64,000 bases of DNA from Rhizobium ecuadorense (GTDB lineage: Bacteria; Pseudomonadota; Alphaproteobacteria; Rhizobiales; Rhizobiaceae), in contig NZ_LFIO01001790.1 in assembly GCF_001187535.1 (NCBI RefSeq), forward strand, positions 124,001 to 188,000, written 5' to 3'. The stretch's first letter is position 1, and the number at the start of each line of letters is the position of its first letter. The translations under genes were made by a program, and so were the position numbers. Shown here piece after piece: positions 45,053 to 53,655 of the stretch. The notes below the pieces were generated by a model that did not search any database, had not been told where the DNA came from, and saw only the letters and a program-made list of their open reading frames with translations.

Positions 45053-45070
45053 CCTGAGGTAAGGCTCAGG
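45053..45070. promoter_or_regulatory. Palindrome upstream of the DUF1217 gene
   Basis: CCTGAG-GTAAGG-CTCAGG is a perfect inverted repeat, and AGGTAAG is also directly repeated (about 45057 and 45069). It is about 75 bases upstream of the start codon, a normal operator position. Confidence 0.35.
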
Positions 45071-45143
45071 TAAGCTTTCTGTGGCAAAATATGCTTACCA
45101 GCAGTTCGTTCTTTTAGAGATTTTGCCGAGAAGGGCGCGTTTG

Positions 45144-48100
45144 ATGATCACGGCTTCCCTCGCTTACACGATCCTGTCGAAGGACATGACGTCGAGCCTG
45201 AACAAGGTCGCGTCCCAGGCGACGGTCAAGAAGGACGCTCAGTATTACGCCGACCATATCAACAAGGTGACTGATGTTGATGACTTCCTCGGCGATTACA
45301 AGCTCTACAGCTATGCGATGAAGGCCTATGGCCTCGAGGACATGACCTACGCCAAGGCCTTCATGAAGAAGGTGCTGGAAAGCGATCTCACCGACCCCAA
45401 CAGCTACGCCAACAAGCTCTCCGATACACGCTACCGCGAATTCGCGGCCGCCTTCAATTTCAACGCGCCTGACAAGGACGTGCAGACGGACGCGCAGGAG
45501 GACGATCTCATCGGCCTCTACAAGCAGTCCTTCGTCGACGCCGACAAGGCGGCGACCGCCGAGAGCACCTATTACGGCAACAATATCGACAGCGTGCAAA
45601 GCGTCGACGATCTGGTCAACAACACAAGGCTTCGCACCTATGTGCTGAAGACCTTCAACATCGATCCCACCTATGCGTCGAAGGATTTTCTGCGCCAGGT
45701 GCTGACGAGCGATCTCAGCGACCCCGCAAGCTTCGTCAACACGCAGGGCGGCGACAAGTACAAGGCGCTTGCCGCCCAGTTCAGCTTCAACGCCGACGGC
45801 ACGGTCACCGGCACGGCCCAGACCGCGGCGCAGAAGGCTTCGGTCATCGAGGCCTATACGCTGAATTCCCAGTCCGTCATCATCGACAATTCGGTCGGTT
45901 CCGACGTCGTCTACGTCAACAAGACGGCGGCCGACTACAACAAGGCCTATTATACCGCCAAGATCGGCACGATCACCAACGTCGACGATCTGGTCGCCGA
46001 CAAACGCCTGATCTCCTACATCACGACGGCCTACAGCATGGGCGCCGATTTCACTGCGGCGGCGCTCCGCACGGTCCTGACCGATCCCGGCTATGCCCAG
46101 CTGATGGGCTTTACCAATGTCTATAACGCTTTCAACTTCAAGTCGGACGGTTCGACCTCGAACACGGCGCGCGTCCGCACGCTCGACCAGGCGAACAAGC
46201 TGTCGTCGGCGGCGTCGCAGACCGCCAACTACTATAAGGTGACCTCGCAATCGAGCGGCATCACCAATGTCGACGACCTGCTCGCCGATGGAAACATGGC
46301 GCGCTATATCAAGGACGCCTATGGTCTCGGGACGGATTTCAGCAATGCCGAGCTGAAGAACATCCTGACCGACCCGGCCTATGCCACCGCCCAGGGGAAG
46401 GCCGGCATCAATGCCGACTTCAACTTCAATGCCGACGGCTCGATCAACGGTGCGGTGATCCAGACGGACACGCAGCGCAAGTCGACCACCGACAAATCGG
46501 CGGCGAACGCGGCCCACTTCAACGCCATGATCGACAATGTCACCAATGTCGACGACATCATGTCCGATCCCGTCGCGGTCAGCTATCTCAGAACCAGCAT
46601 GCAGATCGCCGACAGCGTCTCCGATGCGACGTTGAGGACCTTCCTCGTCGATCCCGCCGCCGCCAGCGCCCAGGGCTATAGCGACGTCCACGATCTCTTC
46701 AATTTCAAGACGGACGGTTCGGTCGCCACCCTCTACGCCTCGCAGACGGCTACGCAAAGCGCAAGCACATCAAGCAAGGCCGACAGCGCGGCGGTCTATT
46801 ACCAGTCGACCATCGCCGGGATCTCGAACGTCGATCAGCTGCTGGCTGACCAGAAGCTCAACAATTTCGTCCGCAACGCCTTCGGCATCCCGTCCACCGT
46901 GACCGACGTCGCTCTTCGCGCCATCCTGACCGATCAGAGCGGCACCGGCACCTATGCCGACGTCGCCGCCGCCTTCAATTTCAAGGCGGACGGCACGCTC
47001 GAGGATGGCATGCAGGCGCAGACGGCGGCACAGATCACCAACACGAAAATTGCTGCCGGAGCCCGCACCGACGACTATTCCGCCCGGATGGCGACGATCG
47101 CCAATGTCGACGATCTCATCGCCGATCCCGCCATAACCAATTTCCTGAAGAGCACCTACAATCTGCCGTCCAATATTTCGGACGCCGATCTGAAGAGCTT
47201 CCTGACCGATGCGACCGCCGCCTCGGCCGCCGGATATGCCGATCTCAACGCCGATTTCAACTTCGCCGCCGATGGCTCGCTGCCGGTCGTAAGCTCGGTC
47301 CAGACGGCCGATCAGGCGCAGACCACCAATGACAATTATATGGCGCGCTATGACGACGAGCGCGACGAGGCGATCGACGAGGTTGTGTCCAACTATTCGA
47401 GCATGATGGCCGACAGCACCAGCCTGCTCGATACTGCCGAGATCAAGTCCGTCAACGATTTCCTGCGCACCAATTCCGCGGCCGATTTCAAGAAGAGCAA
47501 CGACAAACTGCCGGATCCCTATCATGTGGCGCTGCAGGCCTTCGGTCTGACCGACCAGGAGGTGCCGCGCTCGATGATGCGCAAGATCCTGACGAGCGAT
47601 GCCTATGATCCGGACGGCTATATCGCCTCCTTGAAGGACGAGCGCATCACCAACCTTGCCCGGGCCTTCAACTTCGGCCCCGACGGCAAGGCGGCGTCAC
47701 CCTTCCAGGCGCTGCCCGACGCGACCATGGCCAAATACGCCACCGACTACAAGGCGCATATGACCATGCTGCTGAAGGCCGGCCCGGTAAAGGACAAGGC
47801 ATCGAAGGACGCGACGGCCGAGGTGGATTATTTCGCCAAGGGCATGGCGAAGGTGAAGTCGCTCGACGATTTCCTCGACGACAGCCGTCTGACCGGTCTG
47901 GTGCTGAAGGCCAATAACCTCGACCCGAAGGATTACGACAAGGCGACGCTGAAGAAGATCTTCACGTCAGATCCCGACGACAAGAAGAGCTACCTGAACG
48001 CCAAGGCCGATGCCCGCTTCCAGGATATCGTCGCCGCCTTCAACTTCGACAAGGACGGCAATCTGACCCGCGCCAAGATAGGCACCATCCAGAACAAGGC

Positions 48101-48476
48101 GGCCGAGGATCACACCCAGAAGCTTTTCGTCCAGCAGACGCTGGAAGCCCAGCAGGGCGAAAGCAACGATGGTGTGCGCCTGGCGCTCTATTTCAGCCGC
48201 AAGGCCCCGAGCATCACTTCGATCTATTCGATCCTCGGCGACAAGGCGCTGTATCAGGTGATCACGACAGCCTACAGCCTGCCCTCGCAGATATCGGGCA
48301 TGGACGTTGCCAAGCAGGCCGACCTTATCAATCGCTTCGTCAAGCTCGAGGATCTCCAGGATCCGAAGAAGGTCGACAAGCTGCTGCGCCGCTTCACCGC
48401 GATGTACGACGTCCAGAACGCCACCCAGCAATCGCCGGCCCTGCAGATCCTGACCGGCGGCGGTACGCAGTCATAA
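45144..48476 (+). CDS. Large repeat protein with about nine DUF1217-like units
   Basis: 1110 residues. It starts MITASLAYTILSKDMTSSLNKVASQ, the usual beginning of rhizobial DUF1217 proteins. The pattern NVDDLLxDxxLxxYxxxAYGL...LxxxLTDP...FNFxxDG repeats, with FNF(N/K)xDG ends near residues 103, 212, 328, 425, 517, 609, 703, 841 and 964, so units are about 90-140 residues. There is no signal peptide or membrane helix and almost no cysteine. DUF1217 genes often lie in rhizobial flagellar clusters, so a flagellar role is possible, but no flagellar gene is near. ATG 45144 follows AGAAGGGCG; the frame starts at 45081. Confidence 0.8.
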   Translation: MITASLAYTILSKDMTSSLNKVASQATVKKDAQYYADHINKVTDVDDFLGDYKLYSYAMKAYGLEDMTYAKAFMKKVLESDLTDPNSYANKLSDTRYREFAAAFNFNAPDKDVQTDAQEDDLIGLYKQSFVDADKAATAESTYYGNNIDSVQSVDDLVNNTRLRTYVLKTFNIDPTYASKDFLRQVLTSDLSDPASFVNTQGGDKYKALAAQFSFNADGTVTGTAQTAAQKASVIEAYTLNSQSVIIDNSVGSDVVYVNKTAADYNKAYYTAKIGTITNVDDLVADKRLISYITTAYSMGADFTAAALRTVLTDPGYAQLMGFTNVYNAFNFKSDGSTSNTARVRTLDQANKLSSAASQTANYYKVTSQSSGITNVDDLLADGNMARYIKDAYGLGTDFSNAELKNILTDPAYATAQGKAGINADFNFNADGSINGAVIQTDTQRKSTTDKSAANAAHFNAMIDNVTNVDDIMSDPVAVSYLRTSMQIADSVSDATLRTFLVDPAAASAQGYSDVHDLFNFKTDGSVATLYASQTATQSASTSSKADSAAVYYQSTIAGISNVDQLLADQKLNNFVRNAFGIPSTVTDVALRAILTDQSGTGTYADVAAAFNFKADGTLEDGMQAQTAAQITNTKIAAGARTDDYSARMATIANVDDLIADPAITNFLKSTYNLPSNISDADLKSFLTDATAASAAGYADLNADFNFAADGSLPVVSSVQTADQAQTTNDNYMARYDDERDEAIDEVVSNYSSMMADSTSLLDTAEIKSVNDFLRTNSAADFKKSNDKLPDPYHVALQAFGLTDQEVPRSMMRKILTSDAYDPDGYIASLKDERITNLARAFNFGPDGKAASPFQALPDATMAKYATDYKAHMTMLLKAGPVKDKASKDATAEVDYFAKGMAKVKSLDDFLDDSRLTGLVLKANNLDPKDYDKATLKKIFTSDPDDKKSYLNAKADARFQDIVAAFNFDKDGNLTRAKIGTIQNKAAEDHTQKLFVQQTLEAQQGESNDGVRLALYFSRKAPSITSIYSILGDKALYQVITTAYSLPSQISGMDVAKQADLINRFVKLEDLQDPKKVDKLLRRFTAMYDVQNATQQSPALQILTGGGTQS

Positions 48477-48498
48477 TTACCCTTCAGTTTCAATAGTT

Positions 48499-48671
48499 TG
48501 CCCCTCATCCTCTCCTCGTAAAAAACGGGGCGAGGGGACGTGCCCTGCGAGAGGTGGGCGAGGGACGGAGAGATCGCTGCATATGCCCTTCGCCCCGCAA
48601 GCGGGGGTCCGAAGGACGGGTCGAGACCCGTGGCTCGACCCCGGTCGGTGCCGGCAGGCGGATGAGGGGCG
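48499..48671. repeat. Palindromic element family B, degenerate copy 2
   Basis: CCCCTCATCC at the left and GGCAGGCGGATGAGGGGC at the right form the outer inverted modules; inside are an ACGGGGCGAGGGG stretch, a CCCCGC-AAGC-GGGG hairpin and GGGTCGAGACCC / GGCTCGACCCC repeats. It lies between the convergent DUF1217 gene and the FAD oxidase gene. Confidence 0.6.
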
Positions 48672-48689
48672 ACCCCGTGACCGCCACCC

Positions 48690-50126
48690 TCACACCTCGA
48701 GGCTGACCACCTTTCCCGGGTTCATGATATCGGCCGGATCGAAGGCGCGCTTGATGCGGCGCATCAGCTCGATTTCGATGGCCGGGCGGATCGCCGCCAA
48801 TTCGTCGCGCTTCAGCTGGCCGATGCCGTGCTCGGCCGAGATCGAGCCGCCATGGGCGAGCACCAGCTCATGCACGATGTGGTTCATTTCGCGCCAGCGG
48901 GCGATGAAGGCGGCCTTGTCGGCGCCGACCGGCTGGGAAATATTGTAATGTATATTGCCGTCGCCCATATGGCCGAAGGCGCAGATGCGGGCTCCGGGCA
49001 TCGCCGCCATGACGGCTTCTTCGGCCTCGGCCATGAAATGCGGGATCCGCGACACCGGCACGGAAACATCGTGCTTGATCGAGCCGCCTTCCGGCTTCTG
49101 GGCATCCGACATGCTTTCGCGCATGTGCCAGATGGCCTTCTGCTGCGCCACCGATGCGGCAATCGCCGCATCGAGCACCAGCCCGGCCTCAAAACCCTGT
49201 TCGAGCACGCCGTTCATCATCCGCTCCGCCGTTTCGGCCGAGTCCGATGTCGAAATGTCGATCAGCACGTACCAGGGGTAGGCCGCCTCCAGCGGATCGC
49301 GCACGCCGTCGATGTGGCGGGCGGTGATTTCCACGCCGAAACGCGGCATCAGCTCGAATCCGGTGAGCGAGGCGCCGCAGAGGCTGGAGGCAAGGTTGAA
49401 GAGACCAAGCGCATCCGCCACCGAATTCAGCCCGGCGAATGCCACCTGATGGCCGAGCGGCTGGGGAAACAGCTTCAGCACCGCGCCGGTAATGATGCCG
49501 AGCGTGCCTTCGGCGCCGATGAAAAGGTCGCGCAGGTCGTAGCCGGTATTGTCCTTCTTCAGGCGGCGCAGGCCATCCCAGATCTCGCCGGTCGGCAGCA
49601 CCACTTCAAGGCCGAGGCAGAGCTGGCGCATATTGCCGTAGGCCAGCACCGCCGTGCCGCCGGCATTGGTGGAGAGGTTGCCGCCGATGCGGCAGGAGCC
49701 CTCCGAGCCGAGCGACAGCGGAAACAGCCGCCCATGCGCCTCGGCCGCCTTCTGCACCTCGGCCAGAATGGCGCCGCCGTCGGCCACCAGCACGTTCGCC
49801 ACCGGATCGACATCGCGGATCCGGTTCATGCGCTCGAGCGACAGGATGATATCGCATTTGCCGGCGCGTGGCGTCTGGCCGCCGACGAGACCGGTATTGC
49901 CGGTCTGCGGCACGATCGCCGTCCCGGTCTCGGTCGCCAGCTTCATGATATCGGAGACTTCCTCGACCGAGCCGGGCCTCAGCAGGAGAGGGGAGGCGCC
50001 GTGATAGAGCCCGCGGTTCTCGATCAGATGCGGTGCAAGATCGGCCTCGCCCCGAAGCGCGTATTTGTCGCCGACGATGGCTGCGAAGCGGTCGAGAAGT
50101 TCGGTGGAAATGCCGGTGCTGCTCAT
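48690..50126 (-). CDS. FAD-linked oxidase (D-2-hydroxyacid / D-2-hydroxyglutarate dehydrogenase type)
   Basis: 478 residues. N-terminal PCMH-type FAD-binding domain (about 40-215, with VPQTGNTGLVGGQTPRAG and LSTNAGGTAVLAYGNMRQLCLG) and a C-terminal FAD-oxidase domain with the metal-site segments FGHMGDGNIHYN and SAEHGIGQLKRDEL. It oxidises a D-2-hydroxy acid; lactate versus hydroxyglutarate cannot be decided. ATG 50126 is chosen; the frame extends upstream. It follows the Sua5 gene by 34 bases and probably shares its transcript. Confidence 0.88.
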   Translation of the reverse strand: MSSTGISTELLDRFAAIVGDKYALRGEADLAPHLIENRGLYHGASPLLLRPGSVEEVSDIMKLATETGTAIVPQTGNTGLVGGQTPRAGKCDIILSLERMNRIRDVDPVANVLVADGGAILAEVQKAAEAHGRLFPLSLGSEGSCRIGGNLSTNAGGTAVLAYGNMRQLCLGLEVVLPTGEIWDGLRRLKKDNTGYDLRDLFIGAEGTLGIITGAVLKLFPQPLGHQVAFAGLNSVADALGLFNLASSLCGASLTGFELMPRFGVEITARHIDGVRDPLEAAYPWYVLIDISTSDSAETAERMMNGVLEQGFEAGLVLDAAIAASVAQQKAIWHMRESMSDAQKPEGGSIKHDVSVPVSRIPHFMAEAEEAVMAAMPGARICAFGHMGDGNIHYNISQPVGADKAAFIARWREMNHIVHELVLAHGGSISAEHGIGQLKRDELAAIRPAIEIELMRRIKRAFDPADIMNPGKVVSLEV

Positions 50127-50160
50127 CGGGGTCGGTCCTTCGTCGATTTGATCAGGTCTG

Positions 50161-51135
50161 TCAGTCGCGCGGAGCCGCCGCCCGCTGCAGGCGATCGTTG
50201 ATCGCTTCGCCGAGCCCCTCCTCGGGAATGGCTGAGAAGGCGATGCTCGACGCGCCGCTGGCATCGGCCCGCTTCATATAGTCGAAAAGATTGGCCGCCG
50301 CCTCCGCCAAGTCGCCGCGCGGGCTGAGATCGAGGACGATCCGGGCACTGTTTGTGCCGGAGACGGCCGCGCCGCCAAAGGCGATCAGCGCTTCGCCGGG
50401 TTCGACCGTCGTCGCATTGAGGCGCACCGAAGCGCCCGGCGCGTAATGCGAGGCCAGCATGCCCGGCGCTTCGATCGCCGCCGATGCCGTCTTCGCCCGG
50501 AGCAGCGGCCGGCCTGCGACCCGCTCGATCTCGCGCGCCGCCAGGCCGCCAGGGCGTAGCAGCCTCACCCGGTCACCCTCCACCTTGACGATGGTCGATT
50601 CGACACCGACGGTGCTGGGGCCCGCATCGAGAATCAACGGGACCTTCGCCCCAAGATCGGCCTCGACATGGGCCGCACTCGTCGCGCTGACGGCGCCCGA
50701 CGTATTGGCACTGGGGGCGGCGAGCGGCCGCCCGAAGGCGCCGATCAGGGCGCCCGCAAAACCTTTCGGCACGCGCACGCCGACGCTGTCGAGACCGGCG
50801 GTCGCCAGCGAATGGATCGGGCTTTGCGGTTTCAGCGGCAGCACCAGGGTCAATGGCCCCGGCCAGAAGGCCGTGGCGAGCGCCCGCGAGACGGGGTCGA
50901 ATTCGGCGTGCTCCTCGGCCATTTGAAGATCGGCCATATGGCAGATCAGCGGATTGAAGCGCGGCCGTCCCTTGGTCTCGTAGATGCGGGTGATCGCCGC
51001 CGGATTGGTGGCGTCGGCGGCAAGGCCGTAGACGGTCTCGGTCGGGATGGCGATGGCAAAGCCGTCGGCAAGAGCGGCTGAGGCCGCCTCGAGTGCTGCC
51101 CGCCTGTCTGCCTCTATGTCGATGATGCGTGCCAT
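50161..51135 (-). CDS. tsaC: L-threonylcarbamoyladenylate synthase (Sua5 type)
   Basis: 324 residues. YrdC domain (about 10-200) with IPTETVYGLAADA and KGRPRFNPLICH, followed by a Sua5 domain (about 210-324) that distinguishes it from short TsaC. It makes the activated intermediate for the essential t6A modification of tRNA. ATG at 51135; upstream frame ignored. First in a likely two-gene operon with the FAD oxidase. Confidence 0.93.
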   Translation of the reverse strand: MARIIDIEADRRAALEAASAALADGFAIAIPTETVYGLAADATNPAAITRIYETKGRPRFNPLICHMADLQMAEEHAEFDPVSRALATAFWPGPLTLVLPLKPQSPIHSLATAGLDSVGVRVPKGFAGALIGAFGRPLAAPSANTSGAVSATSAAHVEADLGAKVPLILDAGPSTVGVESTIVKVEGDRVRLLRPGGLAAREIERVAGRPLLRAKTASAAIEAPGMLASHYAPGASVRLNATTVEPGEALIAFGGAAVSGTNSARIVLDLSPRGDLAEAAANLFDYMKRADASGASSIAFSAIPEEGLGEAINDRLQRAAAPRD

Positions 51136-51223
51136 GTGCTGCCCGATGCTTTGGTCCCGGCAGTCATTAGGCTTTCCGCTGCTTGCGATCAATCGCGTTG
51201 TTGGTCTCACCCATGCGTACGCG

Positions 51224-51832
51224 TCACAGCTGGCGGATGATTTCGCGCAGCTGTTCGTTGCGGGCGCCGAGCAGCAGGATGTTGCGGATCGCCGCCTGCG
51301 GATCGTGGGTGCGGAAGAGCAGGCCGTTGCCGCGCACCGACCGGTCGATGCTCATCTTTTCCTGGGAGTTCTCGCCCGCCTTGATGGCGACGGCGAAATA
51401 CATACGGGAATAGCCGACATCGATGCGTTCGAAGAAATTGTCGTTCTCGCCGATGTCGGAATAGAAATTGGCGATGTAGAAGGCCCAGCTGACCTCTTCG
51501 TAATGGGCGAACTTCGTCCGTGCTGCGGTGACGTGGCAATAGCCGAGATGCGGGCTGTCCTCCAGCGTCCGGTGAAAGATCATCTTCGGAAACTGGATCG
51601 AGTGGTGAAAGCCGTTGATGTGCTGATGCGTCTTCTCGCCGGCCACCTGCAGCTTGCGGCCGGTCTTTGCAGCGACTTCGTCATGGGTGAAATAGCGCTT
51701 TTCCTCGGCTAGCCAGTGCCGCCGCTCGCGGGGGATGCGGCCGGTGCGCAGAAATTCGGAATGCGCGGCAATCGGCTGCCGCTCCTGCGATCTGCTTGCA
51801 TCTCTAGCGTCGAAATAACGGAGTTTGGCCAT
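51224..51832 (-). CDS. Conserved rhizobial protein of unknown function
   Basis: 202 residues. No signal peptide or membrane helix. The sequence is Arg/His/aromatic-rich, with FHHSIQFPKMIFHRTLEDSPHLGYCHV and SWAFYIANFYSDIGENDNFFERIDVGYS in the middle and a helical NILLLGARNEQLREIIRQL end. I do not recognise a characterised domain. ATG 51832 has no strong ribosome site; 51862 is an alternative. It is transcribed away from the Rieske oxygenase gene and may share the regulatory region. Confidence 0.65.
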   Translation of the reverse strand: MAKLRYFDARDASRSQERQPIAAHSEFLRTGRIPRERRHWLAEEKRYFTHDEVAAKTGRKLQVAGEKTHQHINGFHHSIQFPKMIFHRTLEDSPHLGYCHVTAARTKFAHYEEVSWAFYIANFYSDIGENDNFFERIDVGYSRMYFAVAIKAGENSQEKMSIDRSVRGNGLLFRTHDPQAAIRNILLLGARNEQLREIIRQL

Positions 51833-52241
51833 GGTTCGCGTGCTTCGTCGGTCTCGGATCATGATGAGGATAGGACCGTATGCTTAAGGCGGTGTTAAAA
51901 TGGTGCGGGTTGCCGCCCGCGTGGCAGGCAGATATCGGCCCATGTCGCAAATGCGATGGCGGTCTCTATCGGGCCGCGGGCCTCTTTGTGGATCGGGTCT
52001 TTACGCCATGTCGCAATTGACGATAATTGCCGGCAGAGTCGGCCGAGGCGATCGACCGGGTCAGCGAATTTAAGCCCTGCCGCATCCTGTCGTCAATTTC
52101 GAAGCCGATGTCGCATTACAACCGAGCGGCAGAGATGCCAGGTGATTAAATGGGTCCAGGTGATTAAATGGGCGCCATGAACAATTCTCCCGAAGGAGAA
52201 GGAAGCGGGCGCGCTTCCGCCGGGTGCACGAGGACATGAAG
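51833..52241. other. Divergent intergenic region with repeated short motifs
   Basis: About 400 bases. ATGTCGCA occurs three times on the plus strand (51942, 52008, 52108) and an 18-base-period direct repeat lies at 52138-52172. No gene is seen. It is probably a regulated promoter region for the Rieske gene. Confidence 0.55.
52138..52172 (+). repeat. Tandem direct repeat upstream of the Rieske oxygenase gene
   Basis: CCAGGTGATTAAATGGG occurs at 52138-52154 and again at 52156-52172, period 18. It ends 69 bases before the start codon. It could be a two-site operator or a recent short duplication. Confidence 0.7.
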
Positions 52242-53486
52242 ATGGATATTCGCAACAACGTTTTGCGTCAGCTCAAGAACCGCCGTGAGGGCTTCAGCCT
52301 CGAGCGGCCATTCTACATCGACGAGGATTATTTCCAGCTCGACATGGAGATGATCTATTATCGCGACTGGCTGTTCATCGGCCATGATTGCGAGCTGCCG
52401 AAGCCGGGCGCCTATTTCACCGTCCAGATCGGCAGCTACCCCGTCGTCGTCGTCCGCGGCCGCGACAATGTCATCCGCGCCTTCCACAACAGCTGTCGCC
52501 ATCGCGGCTCGCGCGTCTGCACCAAGGAGCACGGCTCCTCCGTGCGTCTGGTCTGCCCCTATCACCAGTGGACCTACGATCTCGAAGGCAAGCTCGCCTT
52601 CGCCCGCCACATGGGCGATGATTTCGACAAGACCGGCTTCAACCTGAAGCCCGTCCATTGCGAAATCGTCGCAGGCTATGTCTTCATCTGCCTTGCCGAC
52701 ACTGCTCCGGACTTCCAGCCGGTGCGCGACAAGATCGAGCCCTATGTCGCGCCGCACCGGATCAGCGAGAGCAAGGTCGCCTTCCAGAGCACGATCATCG
52801 AGAAGGGCAACTGGAAGCTCGTCTGGGAAAACAACCGCGAGTGCTATCACTGCGCCGCCAATCACCCCGAACTCTGCCGCACCTATCCCGAAGCCCCGAG
52901 CGTCACCGGCACGGATGGCGGCGCCGACGATCCGGAAATTGCCGGCCATTGGGCGCGCTGCGAGGCCGCCGGCCTGCCGAGCAAGTTCCAGATTTCGCCG
53001 GACGGCCAGTTCCGCACCGCCCGCATGCCGCTGATCGAGGATGCCGAGAGCTACACCATGTCGGGCAAGCCGGCCGTCAAGCGCCGGATTGCCGACGATA
53101 TCGCGATTGACCGTATCGGCACCATGCTGCTCTTCCACTATCCGACGACGTGGAACCACCTGCTTGGTGACCATGCCATCTCCTTCCGGGTGCTGCCGCT
53201 CAGCGCCAACGAGACGGCGGTGACGACCAAGTGGCTCGTCCACAAGGACGCCGTCGAAGGCGTGGATTACAATCTCGAGGAACTGACCCACGTCTGGACC
53301 GAGACCAACGACCAGGACCGCCGCATCGTCGAGGAGAACGCCTTCGGCATTCACTCTCCGGCCTATGAACCCGGCCCCTATTCTTCCCTGCACGAGGGGG
53401 GCGTCATGCAGTTCCTCGAATGGTATTCGAACTTCATGGTCAACCGTCTGCAGGGTGATAAGGCCAAGATCTCTGCCGTTGCCTAA
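52242..53486 (+). CDS. Rieske-type aromatic-ring/betaine oxygenase alpha subunit (GbcA-like)
   Basis: 414 residues. Rieske 2Fe-2S ligands Cys85 and His87 (CRH) and Cys105 and His108 (CPYH) in C-x-H-x17-C-x2-H spacing. The mononuclear iron site lies in ENNRECYHCAANHPEL (His203, His208). The overall sequence resembles glycine betaine/stachydrine-type demethylating monooxygenases more than aromatic dioxygenases. Its reductase partner is not adjacent. The ATG at 52242 has GAGG eight bases upstream; 52236 and GTG 52224 are alternatives. Confidence 0.85.
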   Translation: MDIRNNVLRQLKNRREGFSLERPFYIDEDYFQLDMEMIYYRDWLFIGHDCELPKPGAYFTVQIGSYPVVVVRGRDNVIRAFHNSCRHRGSRVCTKEHGSSVRLVCPYHQWTYDLEGKLAFARHMGDDFDKTGFNLKPVHCEIVAGYVFICLADTAPDFQPVRDKIEPYVAPHRISESKVAFQSTIIEKGNWKLVWENNRECYHCAANHPELCRTYPEAPSVTGTDGGADDPEIAGHWARCEAAGLPSKFQISPDGQFRTARMPLIEDAESYTMSGKPAVKRRIADDIAIDRIGTMLLFHYPTTWNHLLGDHAISFRVLPLSANETAVTTKWLVHKDAVEGVDYNLEELTHVWTETNDQDRRIVEENAFGIHSPAYEPGPYSSLHEGGVMQFLEWYSNFMVNRLQGDKAKISAVA

Positions 53487-53563
53487 CCACACTTCGGAAG
53501 AGATGGATTGAACGGGCTCCGTCCCGGTTAATGCCCGGTTCAGATCGATTTCTTTAAAAATAC

Positions 53564-53591
53564 GAAAGCAGCCGGCCCCCCGGCCGCTTTC
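53564..53591 (+). terminator. Hairpin after the Rieske oxygenase gene
   Basis: GAAAGC-A-GCCGG pairs with CCGGC-C-GCTTTC around a CCCC loop, with one A/C mismatch. There is no T-run, so termination is uncertain. It touches the start of the EcfG-type promoter. Confidence 0.4.
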
Positions 53592-53616
53592 GGAACCATT
53601 CCGGCACGAAAGCGTT
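53592..53616 (+). promoter_or_regulatory. EcfG-type general stress promoter for the BA14K gene
   Basis: GGAAC (53592-53596), exactly 16 bases, CGTT (53613-53616). This is the alphaproteobacterial EcfG/RpoE2 consensus GGAAC-N16/17-CGTT, 40 bases before the BA14K start codon. Confidence 0.65.
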
Positions 53617-53655
53617 GCTGAGCAGGCGGTTACCGCTGTTGAATGGGAGAGAAGA

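Noticed and set aside
45114..46757. Minus-strand open frame of 547 codons
   Set aside because: Antisense shadow of the DUF1217 repeat gene; the regular GIDV/GDQ spacing simply mirrors the protein repeats.
45144..48476. DNA-level tandem repeat in the DUF1217 gene
   Set aside because: The units are similar as protein but too diverged in bases to be called a tandem DNA repeat.
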